Source: Amylostereum areolatum
Taxonomy: Eukaryota > Basidiomycota > Agaricomycetes > Russulales > Stereaceae
Length of the DNA stretch: 64,000 nt
NCBI GenBank assembly: GCA_012932865.1
Contig: SAXG01000020.1
Coordinates: forward strand, 248,001-312,000
Direction of reading: 5' to 3'
The notes under the pieces were generated by a model. It had not been told where the DNA came from, did not search any database, and saw only the letters and a program-made list of their open reading frames with translations. Below, one piece after another: positions 1 to 10,738 of the stretch. Position numbers and translations under genes: made by a program. How positions within the stretch are numbered: the stretch's first letter is position 1; each line of letters starts with the position of its first letter.

Positions 1-246
1 CAATCACTGAAGGCGAAGTTGAAAAGCGACAGCCTTCTTCGTGAACCGGCACCGTCCTCAATACTTGAAGACGAACTGGAACGGCGTGCAGAAGCCGAGG
101 ACACTGTCCAGAACGAGGTACATTCAACACAGACCTCGGCAACAACTTTTTCCCTCGAGATTGACCTGGATAGCGATGCCAAGGATGACTTTGAGGATGA
201 CGATGACGATGACCCGGAGGTCGCAGGAGGTAGCAATGTAGCATAG
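1..246 (+). CDS. C-terminal end of an unidentified acidic protein (5' truncated)
   Basis: The reading frame is open from the first base to a TAG at 244-246, so this is the last exon, or part of it, of a gene starting outside the window. The visible 81 residues have no recognisable domain. They contain a charged, possibly helical stretch (ILEDELERRAEAEDTVQNE) followed by a Ser/Thr-rich spacer and an aspartate-rich tail (DDFEDDDDDDPE). Such tails occur in nuclear and chromatin proteins, but that alone does not identify it. Function unknown. Confidence 0.55.
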   Translation, partial: QSLKAKLKSDSLLREPAPSSILEDELERRAEAEDTVQNEVHSTQTSATTFSLEIDLDSDAKDDFEDDDDDDPEVAGGSNVA

Positions 247-1365
247 TCATTGGCGCTACAGATACGACTACAACGGGTACTTGTATTTAGTACCAATTTA
301 GTACTATACTATCGTACGCTACTCCCGCGCGCGCACTTGCAACTAAAGCTGGAAAGCCCGGGCCTAAGCCTGAGCCCAGCCCATACCCGGCCCAAGCCTG
401 TATGCCAGGCTCGGGCCTCGAGAACGGTAAGCCCTAGCCCTCTCAAACCCGGCCCAAGCCCCGGGCTTTGAGCCCGGCCCGAGCCCGCAGAACACTACAC
501 CAAACCATGTGCGTGAGCGTGACAACAATAAATTTTCGCTGGGCCAAGCGCGCCGGCGGCCGGGCGGCTGTGAACGGCCATTTCTAATGGTGATATCATC
601 GGGGTTCAACAAATGGTTTTGCCGGTGACCTTCGTGATGCATGACATCAGAAAAATTTCGCCAATTTTGGCCTCTCTGTGACCCGTGACTGGCGAACCAA
701 TTTAAATGGTACAGTATACCGGTCGTGCGAGGGTAGGGTGAGTGTACGCACATCTTTCTCCTGGAAATGAAGATGACCTCCGTAGAGCTTGGGTTTTTCT
801 GAAGGATATACACGTTCTGCAACAAAATAAGTACCATAAAAAAGCGCATACCATGGGTAAATGTGCGTACCTCGAGGGTATGAAGCCATACATCGAATGC
901 GTCAATGGTTGCCTGGTGTCCACAGACTACATCTGCGGCCAAGCTGGTAACAATCCCATATGTTCATACTGTCCAGCTGTGAGAGCTCATGCTGCTGTGT
1001 GCAGGAAAGGCGGTCCGAATTGGAGGTTGCGAAACGACTCTGGGTTGACGAGAAGTTTGACGCACTGGTAGATTGCTGTATTCGCGTGGGAGCGCCGTTC
1101 CCATTGGTCATAGCGCGCGAGCAGGTGCCAGGAGACAAACGTAGAAAAGAGAATCTCATGAAAGGGAAGTTTTTAGGAGTAGAAAGTTGTACGGTGAGGA
1201 AACACGCTGCACTGCAGTGGTCGCTGGTGGGCGTTTGGACGTGTTCGCCGCTGCACGGCAGCACGAAAACGCGTCTGCGTGACTTTGTCCTCAACGGCTA
1301 GTCTCCGTGGCTGACCTTACTCAGAAGACAGTCGTTCTGACTATAAGCTCGACGGCCATCTGCAC
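247..1365. other. Gene-free stretch
   Basis: No frame here shows recognisable protein similarity or a convincing exon structure. It holds the GC-rich low-complexity block listed separately. The rest looks like unique intergenic DNA. Confidence 0.5.
355..490. repeat. GC-rich degenerate short repeat
   Basis: Irregular copies of a motif like GGCCCAAGCC / AGCCCGGGCC run for about 130 bp. The units vary in spacing and carry substitutions, so this is a decayed simple repeat rather than a clean tandem array. Several units are near-palindromic (GCCCGGGC). Confidence 0.55.
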
Positions 1366-2165
1366 ATGAACATGAACGCCAACTCTTCCTCCACTACCGA
1401 GCTGCTTCGAACCCGCACCCCGCCAAACGACCCCGTACAGACCTGAGCAGCGACAACGACGAAGCCGGAGTCGTCGTCCACAGCCCCGATATCTGGCTTT
1501 CCAACGGCACGCTCGACGCATCGTACCCTCGCACCTCCCTACGCGTCAAGGGGGTGCCCAAGGTAATGAAGCTGCTCTACATATACTCCTCGTTCTTCCA
1601 CACCTTTTTCGAAGGTCCACAAGTCGCCCCAGAGCAGTACGAAGGATTGCCGAACGAGCCAGATGTCAGGTCAGCACTCCATCTCCTTGTCACGCATCTC
1701 AGCCATAACCACCGCCACGGTCTGAATATGTCCGGCACGCCTTTTTGGTCCGACTTTCCTAGGATGCCCTTGGGGGTACACCGTCTCGTAGAAATACGAC
1801 GCGATGAAGGAATGGCCCACGGAGCTTTGTTACTGGGACGAGAGACAGAGATTAGCTGACGAAGACAGGCTTTCCACCGACAGAGCGGATCTCAGAACCC
1901 ACCTCGTGTATCCAGAACCTGGTATATGCCTTGCTCTCCTGTCTTTTCCCGCCCCGAATTCACTCTGCATCGTCAAGCGTACACTACCCGTTCTGCTATG
2001 GACCACGGCATCCCCAAGATCCATCCCGAGGCTTACTACGACCTATTTCGTGTATACGTATCCGACGAAACGGAAGGCTCGATCGTCCTTGCACCGGTCC
2101 ATCTGTTGTTATCGTCGCCATGTCACTTTTTCAGTCGCCGATCATGTCCTTTATCTTGGTCGTAG
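1366..2165 (+). pseudogene. Decayed BTB/POZ-domain gene
   Basis: Fragments in different frames align in order with the intact BTB genes at 21449-22829 and 25537-26901. They are the N-terminal tail ending AKRPRTD, the VVVHSPDIWLSNG strand, SSFFHTFFEGPQ, EQYEGLPN, the HRHG...SGTPFWSDFPRM segment, KEWPTELCYWDERQRLADED, LVYPEP and the GIPKIHPEAYYDLFRVY helix. The BTB core has lost the equivalent of TQTLYKVHKSTLAI, so its dimerisation surface is broken. The KKYDAPKIRK region is also gone, and at least two frame changes are needed. The N-terminal ATG frame stops after 26 codons. No conserved last exon was found. It is a dead paralogue lying directly upstream of a second, less decayed copy. Confidence 0.75.
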
Positions 2166-2425
2166 AGGTGAGGTTGTAGCTGGACGGTACGGGACCGACA
2201 TGACCGTCTACGTATTCTTACTCTTACACCTGGTCATGTCTCTCTTCGTCCTCCTGGTACTCCTGTGCATGTGTTCTGTCAATACTTACCCTACTTGTTG
2301 TTGCACTCATGTCTGAGACGGCCAGGCGGCGGGCGCCGGCGGATTGGGCGGGCGCGGCGAAACTGCCAATCTCAGACCGGTCGGTCGTCCGAGTTCAGCC
2401 TTGTCCTCAACCGCCATCTTACCTA

Positions 2426-3820
2426 TGGATCCCAGCTCATCTTCTGTAGGCGATCCGTCTCATACCCTCAAACGCAAGAGGACCGACGACCAGAATGACG
2501 CGCATCCTGCCATCTTTCGCAAGTCGGACCTCTGGTTTTCAGACGGGACCATCGTCCTCCGCACTGCTCGCCTCGGCCCCACGGATTTTATAGGGGTCGT
2601 TCCAAAAGTCGGCCAACTACACGCACACCCTCTACAAGGTGCACAAGTCGATGCTTGTGTTCCATGCCTCCGTCTTTAAGGACCTGTTTGAGGGACCTCA
2701 AGATGCTCTCGAGAACGCCTTGGATTGCTACGAGGAGATGCCGGTGATGGACATGCCCGATGCGGCGGACGATGTGGACCAGTTTCTGAGGGCGATTTAT
2801 CTCCCTGGGTGAGTCGTTCGTCTTGACGGCTTTCCGTCCATCTTTGCTTACAGATATCCGTCGCGGCCAAACCAGTTACATCCACCGGCATGGTCATCCT
2901 ACATCTGGCGTTCCCTGCTGGTCCGGATTCCCCGGAATGTACGAAGGTATCCTTCGTCTCGCGAAGAAGTACGACGCGCCTGGCATCCAGAAAGCCATCA
3001 CGGCCGCCGTTAAGAACGAATGGCCTCCCACGCTTCGTTCGTGGGACGTGAGGCAGGACCAGGCAGAGGAAGACGCAAAGTCCGCCGCCAACGCGGGTCT
3101 CCCGCTCTCGTCGGTCGTTTATCCAAATCCTGGTAAGGTTTCCTATTCTCGGCGTGATCGACCGACTCACACTATTCTCTGGTATAGCCCGAACCGTCCG
3201 TATCGCCAACGACTACGGCATCCCCGAAGTCCTTCCTGCGGCCTTTTACGACCTGTACCAGGTATATAAATTGAAGAAAGTCCGTACGGACACCGTCCAA
3301 CTCGATGCGCTTACTTCCGACGAAAAGGATGTCCTGATCCTCGGGATGGCGTCGATGAACAAACACGTCGTCGAGGAGCTTTGCCACCCGAGCCTTCCGG
3401 TTCTGAATAATTGAAGAGTCATGCTCCCGTTTCGAGCCTCATCAAGCCGACGTCCACTTGGGCAAACTTGAGGAGCAGTTTTCCTCCGACGGGATTGTGC
3501 CATGCATGGAGCCCCTGCTTCGCTGGTGGGGGCTGCAGTTCGATCGCATCCTCGAGTCGGCAGATCCTCTACGCGGGCTCAAGGTGGCGGAAGAAACGGT
3601 GATGCTGTCGAGCGGGCTTGGGGCGCGGTGGGAGGTGGACGCGGCTTGCTTCTCTTGTCGAGATCACATCCGGGAGACCATCCATGACATGCGCCACGAG
3701 CTATGGAAGAAACTTCCTGCTCTGTTCGATCTGGTGAGGATTATCTCGTCTTTCCGTCGTGACCGTGTGCTGACATCATATTGTTAGACGGCCAGTGTCG
3801 GGCACAATTGGGGTGCATAG
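2426..3820 (+). pseudogene. BTB/POZ-domain gene with two frame disruptions
   Basis: The ATG at 2426 opens MDPSSSSVGDPSHTLKRKR, followed by FRKSDLWFSDGTIVLRT. A 28-base insertion (2566-2593) then shifts the frame. The BTB domain resumes as NYTHTLYKVHKSMLVFHASV and KDLFEGPQDALEN, ending FLRAIYLPG before an intron. Later exons carry HRHGHPTSGVPCWSGF, LRLAKKYDAP, VYPNPARTVRIANDYG and IPEVLPAAFYDLYQVY. A second shift occurs at about 3412, just after LPVLN, and the frame continues EESCSRFEPHQADVHLGKLE. The last exon (3788-3820) encodes TASVGHNWGA and matches the tail exon of the other BTB genes. BTB proteins of this type often act as cullin-3 adaptors. Everything but two indels is present, so a sequencing error remains possible, but recent loss is more likely beside another dead copy. 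Confidence 0.7.
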
Positions 3821-4126
3821 GTTTGGTGCAGACCGCCTGGGTTTGGCTCAGTACGACGTGCTCGGTTCTGTCCTACATGCCTGCAACACGTACTTCATAT
3901 CCTTATTCACTCAAAGTATAATTGCTTTATTGTACCAGCCAGTCCACCCGACACGACCGCGAAGCTGTCCAGCGACGCGATGCTAGTTTCCTCGTGCTCG
4001 TACTTCCAACCCAAGAAAAACTCAGTGTAGCGACCAGCCATGAGTAAGAGCAGTCAGATGGATCGAAATACCATGATAAACATCAAATCAGTTAGCACGA
4101 ACTCCCCACCACACGAGCCATCCCTT
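3821..4126. other. Intergenic, between BTB pseudogene and F-box gene
   Basis: About 300 bp containing the presumed 3' flanks of two convergent genes. Nothing else is recognised. Confidence 0.5.
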
Positions 4127-5931
4127 CTATTTCTCCCCAAGAAGAAGCGCGCCCACGATATCCTCCATCGGCAACGACGAATAGTCCTTGAACGTCCGCG
4201 ACTCGGTCTGGAGCTCTTGCAATCGACACCCCTTCCTCGCCCGCCGCCGCATGCACTTGGGCAGGAACGCGTACAGCGGTTCGCCTCCGAGGTCCGCGTG
4301 CACCTTGTCGCTGAAGGGAACGTTTTTGAGGGAAAGGTGGGCCAGCCTCGGGAGCATGCATCCCCGTTCGTCGGCGCCACGCGCTGGCACCGGGGACAGG
4401 GCCTCGACGAACGACACGGCGTTCGCGCCTTCCACCATGACCCTCGTGACCGAACCCGCGGAGAAGAACAGTCGATGCCACTGCGCGGACGAGCGGAAGG
4501 TGTGCACCGTGCCCGTTACGCGGAAGCTTTCGGCGGAGGAGAGCGGGGGCATGGACTCGACGATGCCCGTCAGCAGGTCCATGGCGGAGTTGTCGGACAA
4601 GGCGGTGAGGAGGATGGAGAAGTGCGCGAGTTGACACCCGGCGCCGGACGGGGCGAAGCCGGTCAGTTGCAAGGAGCGGGTTTTGGGGAAGTGTAGGGTG
4701 AAGTAGGTGACGGGGCGGAGGGGCGCGAGCGGCGTGAGGGGGATATTGCGGCTGTATCCTTCCTCGTCGAGGTGCAGGAGGATGTACGCGGTGTCGGGGA
4801 AGGTGAACCGGCTCACGAACGCGAGACAGGTGCGCATCTCGCCTTGGAGGATGAACTTGGCCATCTTGGGAAGGCTGACGCGGACGTCGGCGTGCAGGGG
4901 GGCTCGCGTGTTCCAGGGAGGGAAAGTGTAGGCGACGAGGAGGACCTCGAGCTCGGGCATCTGGGCGAGGCCCTGGAGCATCTCGAGGGTGCTGTACGCG
5001 AGCTCGTTGTGGCGGTTTGAGTGCGGTCGGGTGATCTCGAGGTGGGTGAGCGCTCTGAACGCGGAGGGCGTCCACGACATGGCGCAATCGCGTAGGCAGA
5101 CGCGCCGGAGCTTCGGTGCGTGGTCGGCAAAAGCGTTGACGGGGATGCCGTAGGTGGGTCCACCCGGAGTGAACATCACCGTGACCGACAGTGTCGCGCT
5201 GACGACGCGCGTGGTGGTGTCGAGCACGACGTCGAGGTTTTCGAGCATCGGGGCGCGGGCGGATATGGCCTTTTGGAGATCGGTGGGGACGTGGTGCGGG
5301 GTGGAGATGGAGAGGTCGCGCGTTTGGTGCATGTGCTCGAGGACGGCGCGCGTCTTGTCGTCGTTCATGTCCGTGGTGGACTCGTAGGAGAGGGCGAGGG
5401 GCACGGATTTGGATCGGGCGGCCATTTCGCGGATCCATCGCGCGTTGAGCGCGTGGGCGGGGATGCGCGTCCACAGGCGCGGGTTCTCGAACGCGGCGGA
5501 TCGCCAGCGATGGGAGACCTCGGTGACCTTCATCCACCCCGGCTGGCCGACGCCCCGCTTCAGCACCGGGGGCTCGGAGATCGCGAGGAAGGAGAATACG
5601 AACGCGAGGATTTCGACGGGGATGCGAGAGATGGGGGCGAGGGAGTTGCGGTGCTGGCAGAACGCGCTGAGGGCGCGTTGGATGGCGAGGATGTCCGCGT
5701 CCAGTTTGTGGCGGGATTCGTCCACGATGGCGGGGTTTTCGGTCTCGAATGGTGCAGAGACAAGTGCGAGGCGCGAGCGTGCCAACGCGTTCCATGGATC
5801 GTCCCCGCCATTGGTCGACGGCGCGTCGTTGTCGAGGACGCGACTGGCGCTGCAAGTAGGAGGTTACCATCGTATCCCTCGACACAAATCCAAAAATCGC
5901 ACCTGTGTGATCCCTCTGGTAAATCCTCCAT
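4127..5931 (-). CDS. F-box protein
   Basis: Predicted substrate adaptor of an SCF (Skp1-Cullin1-F-box) ubiquitin ligase. The ATG at 5931 begins a 29-nt first exon (MEDLPEGSH), then a 53-nt intron (5850-5902, gtgcga...ttgcag) in correct phase, and one long exon, about 583 residues in all. A basidiomycete-style leader with heptad-like spacing (ESRHKLDADILAIQRALSAF) precedes the F-box. The F-box starts LAPISRIPVEILAFVFSFLA and ends with VSHRWRSAAFENPRLWTRI. The rest is leucine-patterned and probably a solenoid that selects the target. The opposite strand also has long open frames, as expected from the high GC content, and these are not genes. The target is unknown. Confidence 0.85.
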
Positions 5932-6431
5932 GATAGTGAACCGCGAATATCAGGGATGAAGTTGGAGTTTCAACTTGGATTGTGAAAGTTGCGGGCGAGA
6001 GAGAAAAAAGGCGCGTCGCGTCAGGTCGCACAAGCTGAGGCGCCCGCCGCCGCCGTCCGGACTCGAGAGTCGAGGCGCCCATGCTCATGTACTTGGTTGC
6101 CGCCGTGCATCCATGTGATGTAGATCTAACTTATGTTCCACCTTGTCCTCGCACGTCCCCGACGTTGTGCATGGCCTCCAACGTTTGACTTCCACTCCGA
6201 AGTCGGTCACAGAAGTCGAAGCCGTGCGGCTTCCTTGGAGCGCATGGTCGGCGTGGTCCATGGATCATCGTGACCGGCCAGCGTGCTCGAGGCCAACGCC
6301 ATTTGTCTTGTTTTTCCCATCTCTATACTTATCTTCGCCCAACGCACATTGCTCGTACTTATCTCTGAAGACGGCCTTTTGATTCGACGCCCCTTCAAGT
6401 TTCAAGCTTCCACGTTCTACGCGCGACCAAG
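5932..6431. other. Intergenic, between divergent genes
   Basis: This stretch separates the divergent starts of the F-box gene and the secreted glycoside-hydrolase-like gene, so it should hold both promoters. I see no distinctive operator or repeat. Confidence 0.5.
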
Positions 6432-8465
6432 ATGCAGCCTGAGTTCTGGGCGGTCGCCGCCGCGCTCGCGACGTTGCCGCTCGCGTCGGGTCAGACATGG
6501 TGTGTTTCTCTTATTTCTCTGGAGGACGAGGACGAGGACTGACAAGCTCTGTTTAGGTGCGGAAAGGTGTACATGGCGAATGAAACCGTCGTTCCTCCAG
6601 GCGGCGCCTTCCCCGTCCCCGCCTCCTCACCCTCACCCCTCCTCGCCCTCCGCTGCAACCCCGCCCTCATCCCTTTCCTCCCCGACGACGTCTCCTCCGG
6701 TGCCTCCATCCTCGTGGACGCCCTCGTGCGCTACTCCCACATCGTCGGCGCACAAGACGTGACCATCCCCGACGGCGACACCTCTACCCTCCACGTCACG
6801 GCCTCGATCGACGGCAACGTCCTCGGCCGCGTCGACGTCGGCCTGAACGGCACGGCCGCGCTTTCCTTCGATCTGTCCTCGCTCGAACCGCGCACGGCCG
6901 CTTACACGCTCACATGCGAGGGCACGCTCGGGGACCAGACCTTCCAATCCAGCTCGAATCTGACCTTCCTTCCGACGCCCCCGGACAACATCGGTTCGGT
7001 GACGAAGCGCGACCTGCGCACGGGCGGGCTGTTGGCCAAAGCGGTGGGGAGCGCCGGCGATTACGAGCCCGTGTTGCCTGTCGGATTTTATACGAGCTGG
7101 GGTGGATACTTGGAAGGGAACAACACCGTCGTTGAGGTGCTGCACGACCAAGGGTACGCCTTCTCCCCCCCTTCCGTGCTCCATCTTTAACACCTTATCT
7201 AGGTTCAACATGGTGAGCTCGTCGCGACGCCGGGGATTCATGTAGCTGAAGGAACGCAGATCCACCCAGTACCCACGTACGACAACCAGACCGCTCTGAA
7301 CGAGTTTTTGGACGAGATGGAAAAGCAGAACATGTGGCTCATGTACGACATGCGATGGTAAACTCTTTTTGCCCTCTTGCACCCTTCAAGACGTTGACAC
7401 CGCGCCCAGGACCTACATGAACGACACTTCCGTGACCACCGAAGTCTCCCCCCTCCGCCCGCTCAAAAACCTCCTCCTCTACTACACCGCCGACGAGCCC
7501 GACGGCACCTCCGACCCGCTCAACGCGACCACGCACGCGTACGATCTCATCCGCGCCCTCGATCCCTACCGCCCGACCTCGCTCGTCCTCAACTGCCAAG
7601 ACTACTTTTTCTCCGAATACGCCGCGGGCGCGGACGTGCTCCTGCAGGACGTGTACGAGGTCGGGAACAACGTCACCTTCAGCACCGAGTGGGGCACGCC
7701 CTGCACGCGCATCCAGGGCGATTGCGGGTGCGACAACTGCGCGGGCAGGTTCGAGGACATCCGGGATCGGGTGACGGACTTCAAGGAGCGAATGGAGGTG
7801 CTCGGGTGGGAGCGCACGAAAAGCGTGTGGACGGTGCCCCAGGGCTTCGGCGGAGCTGAGTTCGTGCGCGTTTTGTCTCCACGGCGGTGTATGCTGACGT
7901 CCTCGTAGATACTGGTCGCGCGCACCCACAGGCGAAGAATGGCTGGTGGAGGCCATCGTCGGCATCAACGCCGGCGCTCTGGGTTCGTCTAGCCATATCT
8001 TTTTGTCCATTCTCCACTCACCCCTCTCCAGGCGTCGTCTCCTGGAACGACCCCACCACCGCCGACATCAAAGCCGCCTCCTCCAAACTCGCCCAGGCCG
8101 TGCCCGCCCTGACGCCCTTCATCCTCTCCCCGGCCTCCACCTTCCAACACGTGATCACCGCCGACCGTCTCGACCTCGGCGTGTGGTCCAACGGGCGCGA
8201 GCACCTCGTCCTCGCGTCCAACTTGAACTACGAGAACCGCAGCGTGAGCCTGCAGGACGTGTTTGGGGATGCGAAGGTGGGGGAGGCGCGGGTGGTGCTC
8301 GATGCGGGGGCGAGCGTCGGGGATGGCGTTATTCGGTTTGGGAGCGTGCAGTCGGGCGCGTGGGTGTTCGCGGCGGGGAACAAGGCAGGGAGCTCAAGCT
8401 CGAGCTCGGCGGCTTCAATCGCTGCTCCTGCGAATTCTCTGGCGAGTCCCCGAGTAGAACTATGA
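6432..8465 (+). CDS. Secreted glycoside-hydrolase-like protein
   Basis: The ATG at 6432 starts a signal peptide (MQPEFWAVAAALATLPLASG), so the roughly 580-residue product should be secreted. The beta-rich N-terminal half leads into a segment read as a TIM-barrel glycosidase: GFYTSWGGYLEGN, HPVPTYDNQTALNEFLDEM, NMWLMYDMRW, LLLYYTADEPDG (an acidic pair at a plausible catalytic strand end) and WGTPCTRIQGDCGCDNC. Then come PQGFGGAEF and INAGALGVVSWND. There are several N-glycosylation sequons and a Ser-rich tail (SSSSSSAASIAAPA) without a clear GPI signal. Introns are at 6500-6556, 7154-7202, 7213-7259, 7358-7409 and 7983-8031. The exon at 7203-7212 is only 10 nt. The junction near 7870-7909 is unclear, because the frames on either side do not join at a standard intron. 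I cannot name a CAZy family. Confidence 0.75.
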
Positions 8466-8843
8466 CTTGCCACCGTCATGGCCCATCTGTGCACCCGGTG
8501 CTGGGTGTTTTTCGTACCTGTGTTTTGCTTTTCCATCTGAATCCAGCGACGTTTTGAGAGGAGCGGGCGCAGGGCCGATTCTGGCTTGGATTCATGTGTG
8601 TATAAGTACCAACAAGCGCTCCGTGACATGTCCCGTGCGGTAAGCTGGTGCTTCAGCAAGCAATATACTGTAATGTACACGTGCAATTTCTCCACGTTCC
8701 TCACCAGCCTGCGAGTTCCGCATAATGCTGCTCACGGACGGTCCAAACATACTGATTGCTATTAGTTACGGAAAATCGATCGCCGTCACCGTCCGTCCGT
8801 CTGGCTCATGAAACTGCACACCCGTCCAAGCCGCGCTTGTGCA
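8466..8843. other. Intergenic, convergent 3' ends
   Basis: Lies between the 3' ends of the convergent hydrolase-like and GNAT genes. No feature recognised. Confidence 0.5.
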
Positions 8844-9967
8844 TCAGTCCTTAGACATGGAAATGCACAAGACCCCGTCGATGGTGGGGTCGTCGATGAC
8901 GGTACGTCCCCGTTCTCTGAATCCCATCGAAACGTACTTGCGAGCCTTCCAGCGAACCGTCAGCACCGCCCGCATCCGCACCAGCAGCACCGACAGACGC
9001 ACGTTCAAGTCCGAGTCCGCGGCGAGGCCCACGAGCTGGCCCCTCTCTGTCGCCTGCCAAAAAACGCGCGCGGTCACCGGCGCGCGCACCGTGCGGAACC
9101 AGCAAGAGGCGACTCACCTTGTCGTACCACGCATCCACCAAGGACCTGGCCAATCCGCGGTTCTGGTGCGTCTCCTCCGTGACGAGCATGTAGCACCACG
9201 TGAGCCTCGCGTTCTCCTGCATCACAACGCGAAGCGCTCCGGAAGGTGTCGGGCGTACCATGGGACAAACTCACCTCCGGCGTGAATATTTGCGCCTGCC
9301 ATTTGTCGATGGCCTCCGGGTACTGACGAGCGGAGCGGAGTTTCAGACGCGATCCCAGCCGAAGAAGGACGTTCGCAACGCACCGTATGCGTCCACCAGT
9401 GCTGGACCTCCGGTGAAATTTTCTTGAAAAGCTCGTCAAACCCCAGCGCGCGCTGCGCCTCGCTAGTGAAGCGATGGCAGTGAATGACCCTCCAGCGTCC
9501 ACGCACCAGACCTGCGAAAAAAGGACCCACGTTGCGAAGAGAGGGTTCTTCATCTCGAACCAGAGCGCGACGGAGACGAACCGTCCGTCCTCTTTCACGG
9601 CGTACGCTTCGCCTTCGTGGAGCGTCGCGCGGACGACCGCGGCGTAGTACTCGTCGCTCAGGGCAAGATTTCCGCCTAGCATGGCCTCCCTGGACGGACC
9701 TACGCGTTGGCCTTAGTATCGCACGAGCACGGGTGACAAGACGGAAGCGAACGCACTGCCTGCCATGGCCTTCGAGGCCAGCGCCGCGATCTCCAAGACC
9801 TCGGATGCTGAGGGCGTTTTACAATGTAAGTTCGCTTTTGACACAATATCACCACTGATAGCTGAGAAACTAACAGGTGAGCGATGTGATTCGAACGACG
9901 GGAGACGGGGCCATAAAGTAGGGGGATCGAGCAAAGAGCCGAGCCTTACGAGTATTAGCATCAACAT
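8844..9967 (-). CDS. GNAT-family acetyltransferase, copy A
   Basis: Small-molecule or protein N-acetyltransferase of the GNAT fold. The ATG at 9967 gives a short first exon. Later exons encode ASEVLEIAALASKAMAG, MLGGNLALSDEYYAAVVRAT, VSVALWFEMKNPLFAT, EAQRALGFDELFKKISPEVQ, YPEAIDKWQAQIFTPE, LTWCYMLVTEETHQNRGLAR and GQLVGLAADSDLN. The end is ARKYVSMGFRERGRTVIDDP and ISMSKD. QNRGLA fits the acetyl-CoA pyrophosphate-binding Q/R-x-x-G-x-G/A signature. KYVSMGF is the usual C-terminal GNAT strand-helix. Introns are short and join in phase. Two paralogues on the same strand (18124-19168 and 19948-20974) share the layout. The substrate is unknown. Confidence 0.8.
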
Positions 9968-10226
9968 TTATAGTAGGCTGGATCCGCCTTAACTCCTGGG
10001 AGAAAGAACCCTTGGAGATAATCTAACCCTCGTGAATTTCGTGGAGCTGGACTGTGGTTTATGAAAGAGGTGGGATGTGTCTGTAGAGCATCGTATGCAG
10101 AGAAACGCCGAGAGGTGCACTGGCACTTGAGTCTTGTACATTAGTTGTGGATGAAGGTAACGCACGGTGCGCCGTGGCGGGAACAATGGCCGTGAGAAAA
10201 CATGACGTAATGCCATACATCTCACC

Positions 10227-10730
10227 AGGACCCCTGAAATTCCCTATAAATGATTCATCTCGGACCACCGAAAATTTGGGCCTTATGGGAACCTATGTAT
10301 GGTACTCTCCACCGAAAATGGGCCCCGTAGGGCCGACATGTTGGAGTTAAGAACCACTGAAAAGGAACCCGCCCGTCCGAAGTCCCATCTTCACCACCGA
10401 AAATGGTAAGCATCTGAACACGCCGAGGATCTGTCAGTTCCAATCACAAGTATTTTGCATATTTTGCTTCCCATGGGTCTATGGAAGCAAACTAGGCATG
10501 TTATAGCAAGCTTGTGCATAAAATGAGAGTTCTGCTCTGGAAACCTCGACGCCGAAGGCGTGGGAAATTAGACTATTTTTAGATATGTATAGTCTAAGAA
10601 CCACTGAAAACGGCTGACTTGAAAAAATCTATCATGTAAATCACCGAAAATGGCCCAAATTCTGTCCCAGCGCACCACCGAAAACAGGTTACCCTGGGAT
10701 GAATGCTCTACAGGGAATTTCAGGGGTCCT
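10227..10730. mobile_element. hAT-like non-autonomous transposon (MITE), 504 bp
   Basis: The ends are perfect 19-bp inverted repeats, AGGACCCCTGAAATTCCCT at 10227-10245 and its reverse complement at 10712-10730. Similarity continues imperfectly for about 18 more bases inward (...ATTCATC...). The flanks are ATCTCACC (10219-10226) and ATCTTACC (10731-10738), an 8-bp target-site duplication with one change. An 8-bp duplication is characteristic of hAT elements. No transposase is encoded. The interior carries repeated C(A/C)C(C/T)GAAAA motifs that could be subterminal transposase-binding sites. One mutation in the duplication and none in the termini suggest a fairly recent insertion. Confidence 0.75.
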
Positions 10731-10738
10731 ATCTTACC

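Noticed and set aside
4040..5959. Long plus-strand frames and a 597-codon minus frame
   Set aside because: They overlap the F-box gene in other frames; only the F-box frame has a domain and a valid intron.
9880..9960. tRNA-like motif (GATTCGAAC)
   Set aside because: The bases around TTCGAAT do not form a T stem and no D or anticodon arm is present; it lies in GNAT exon 1.
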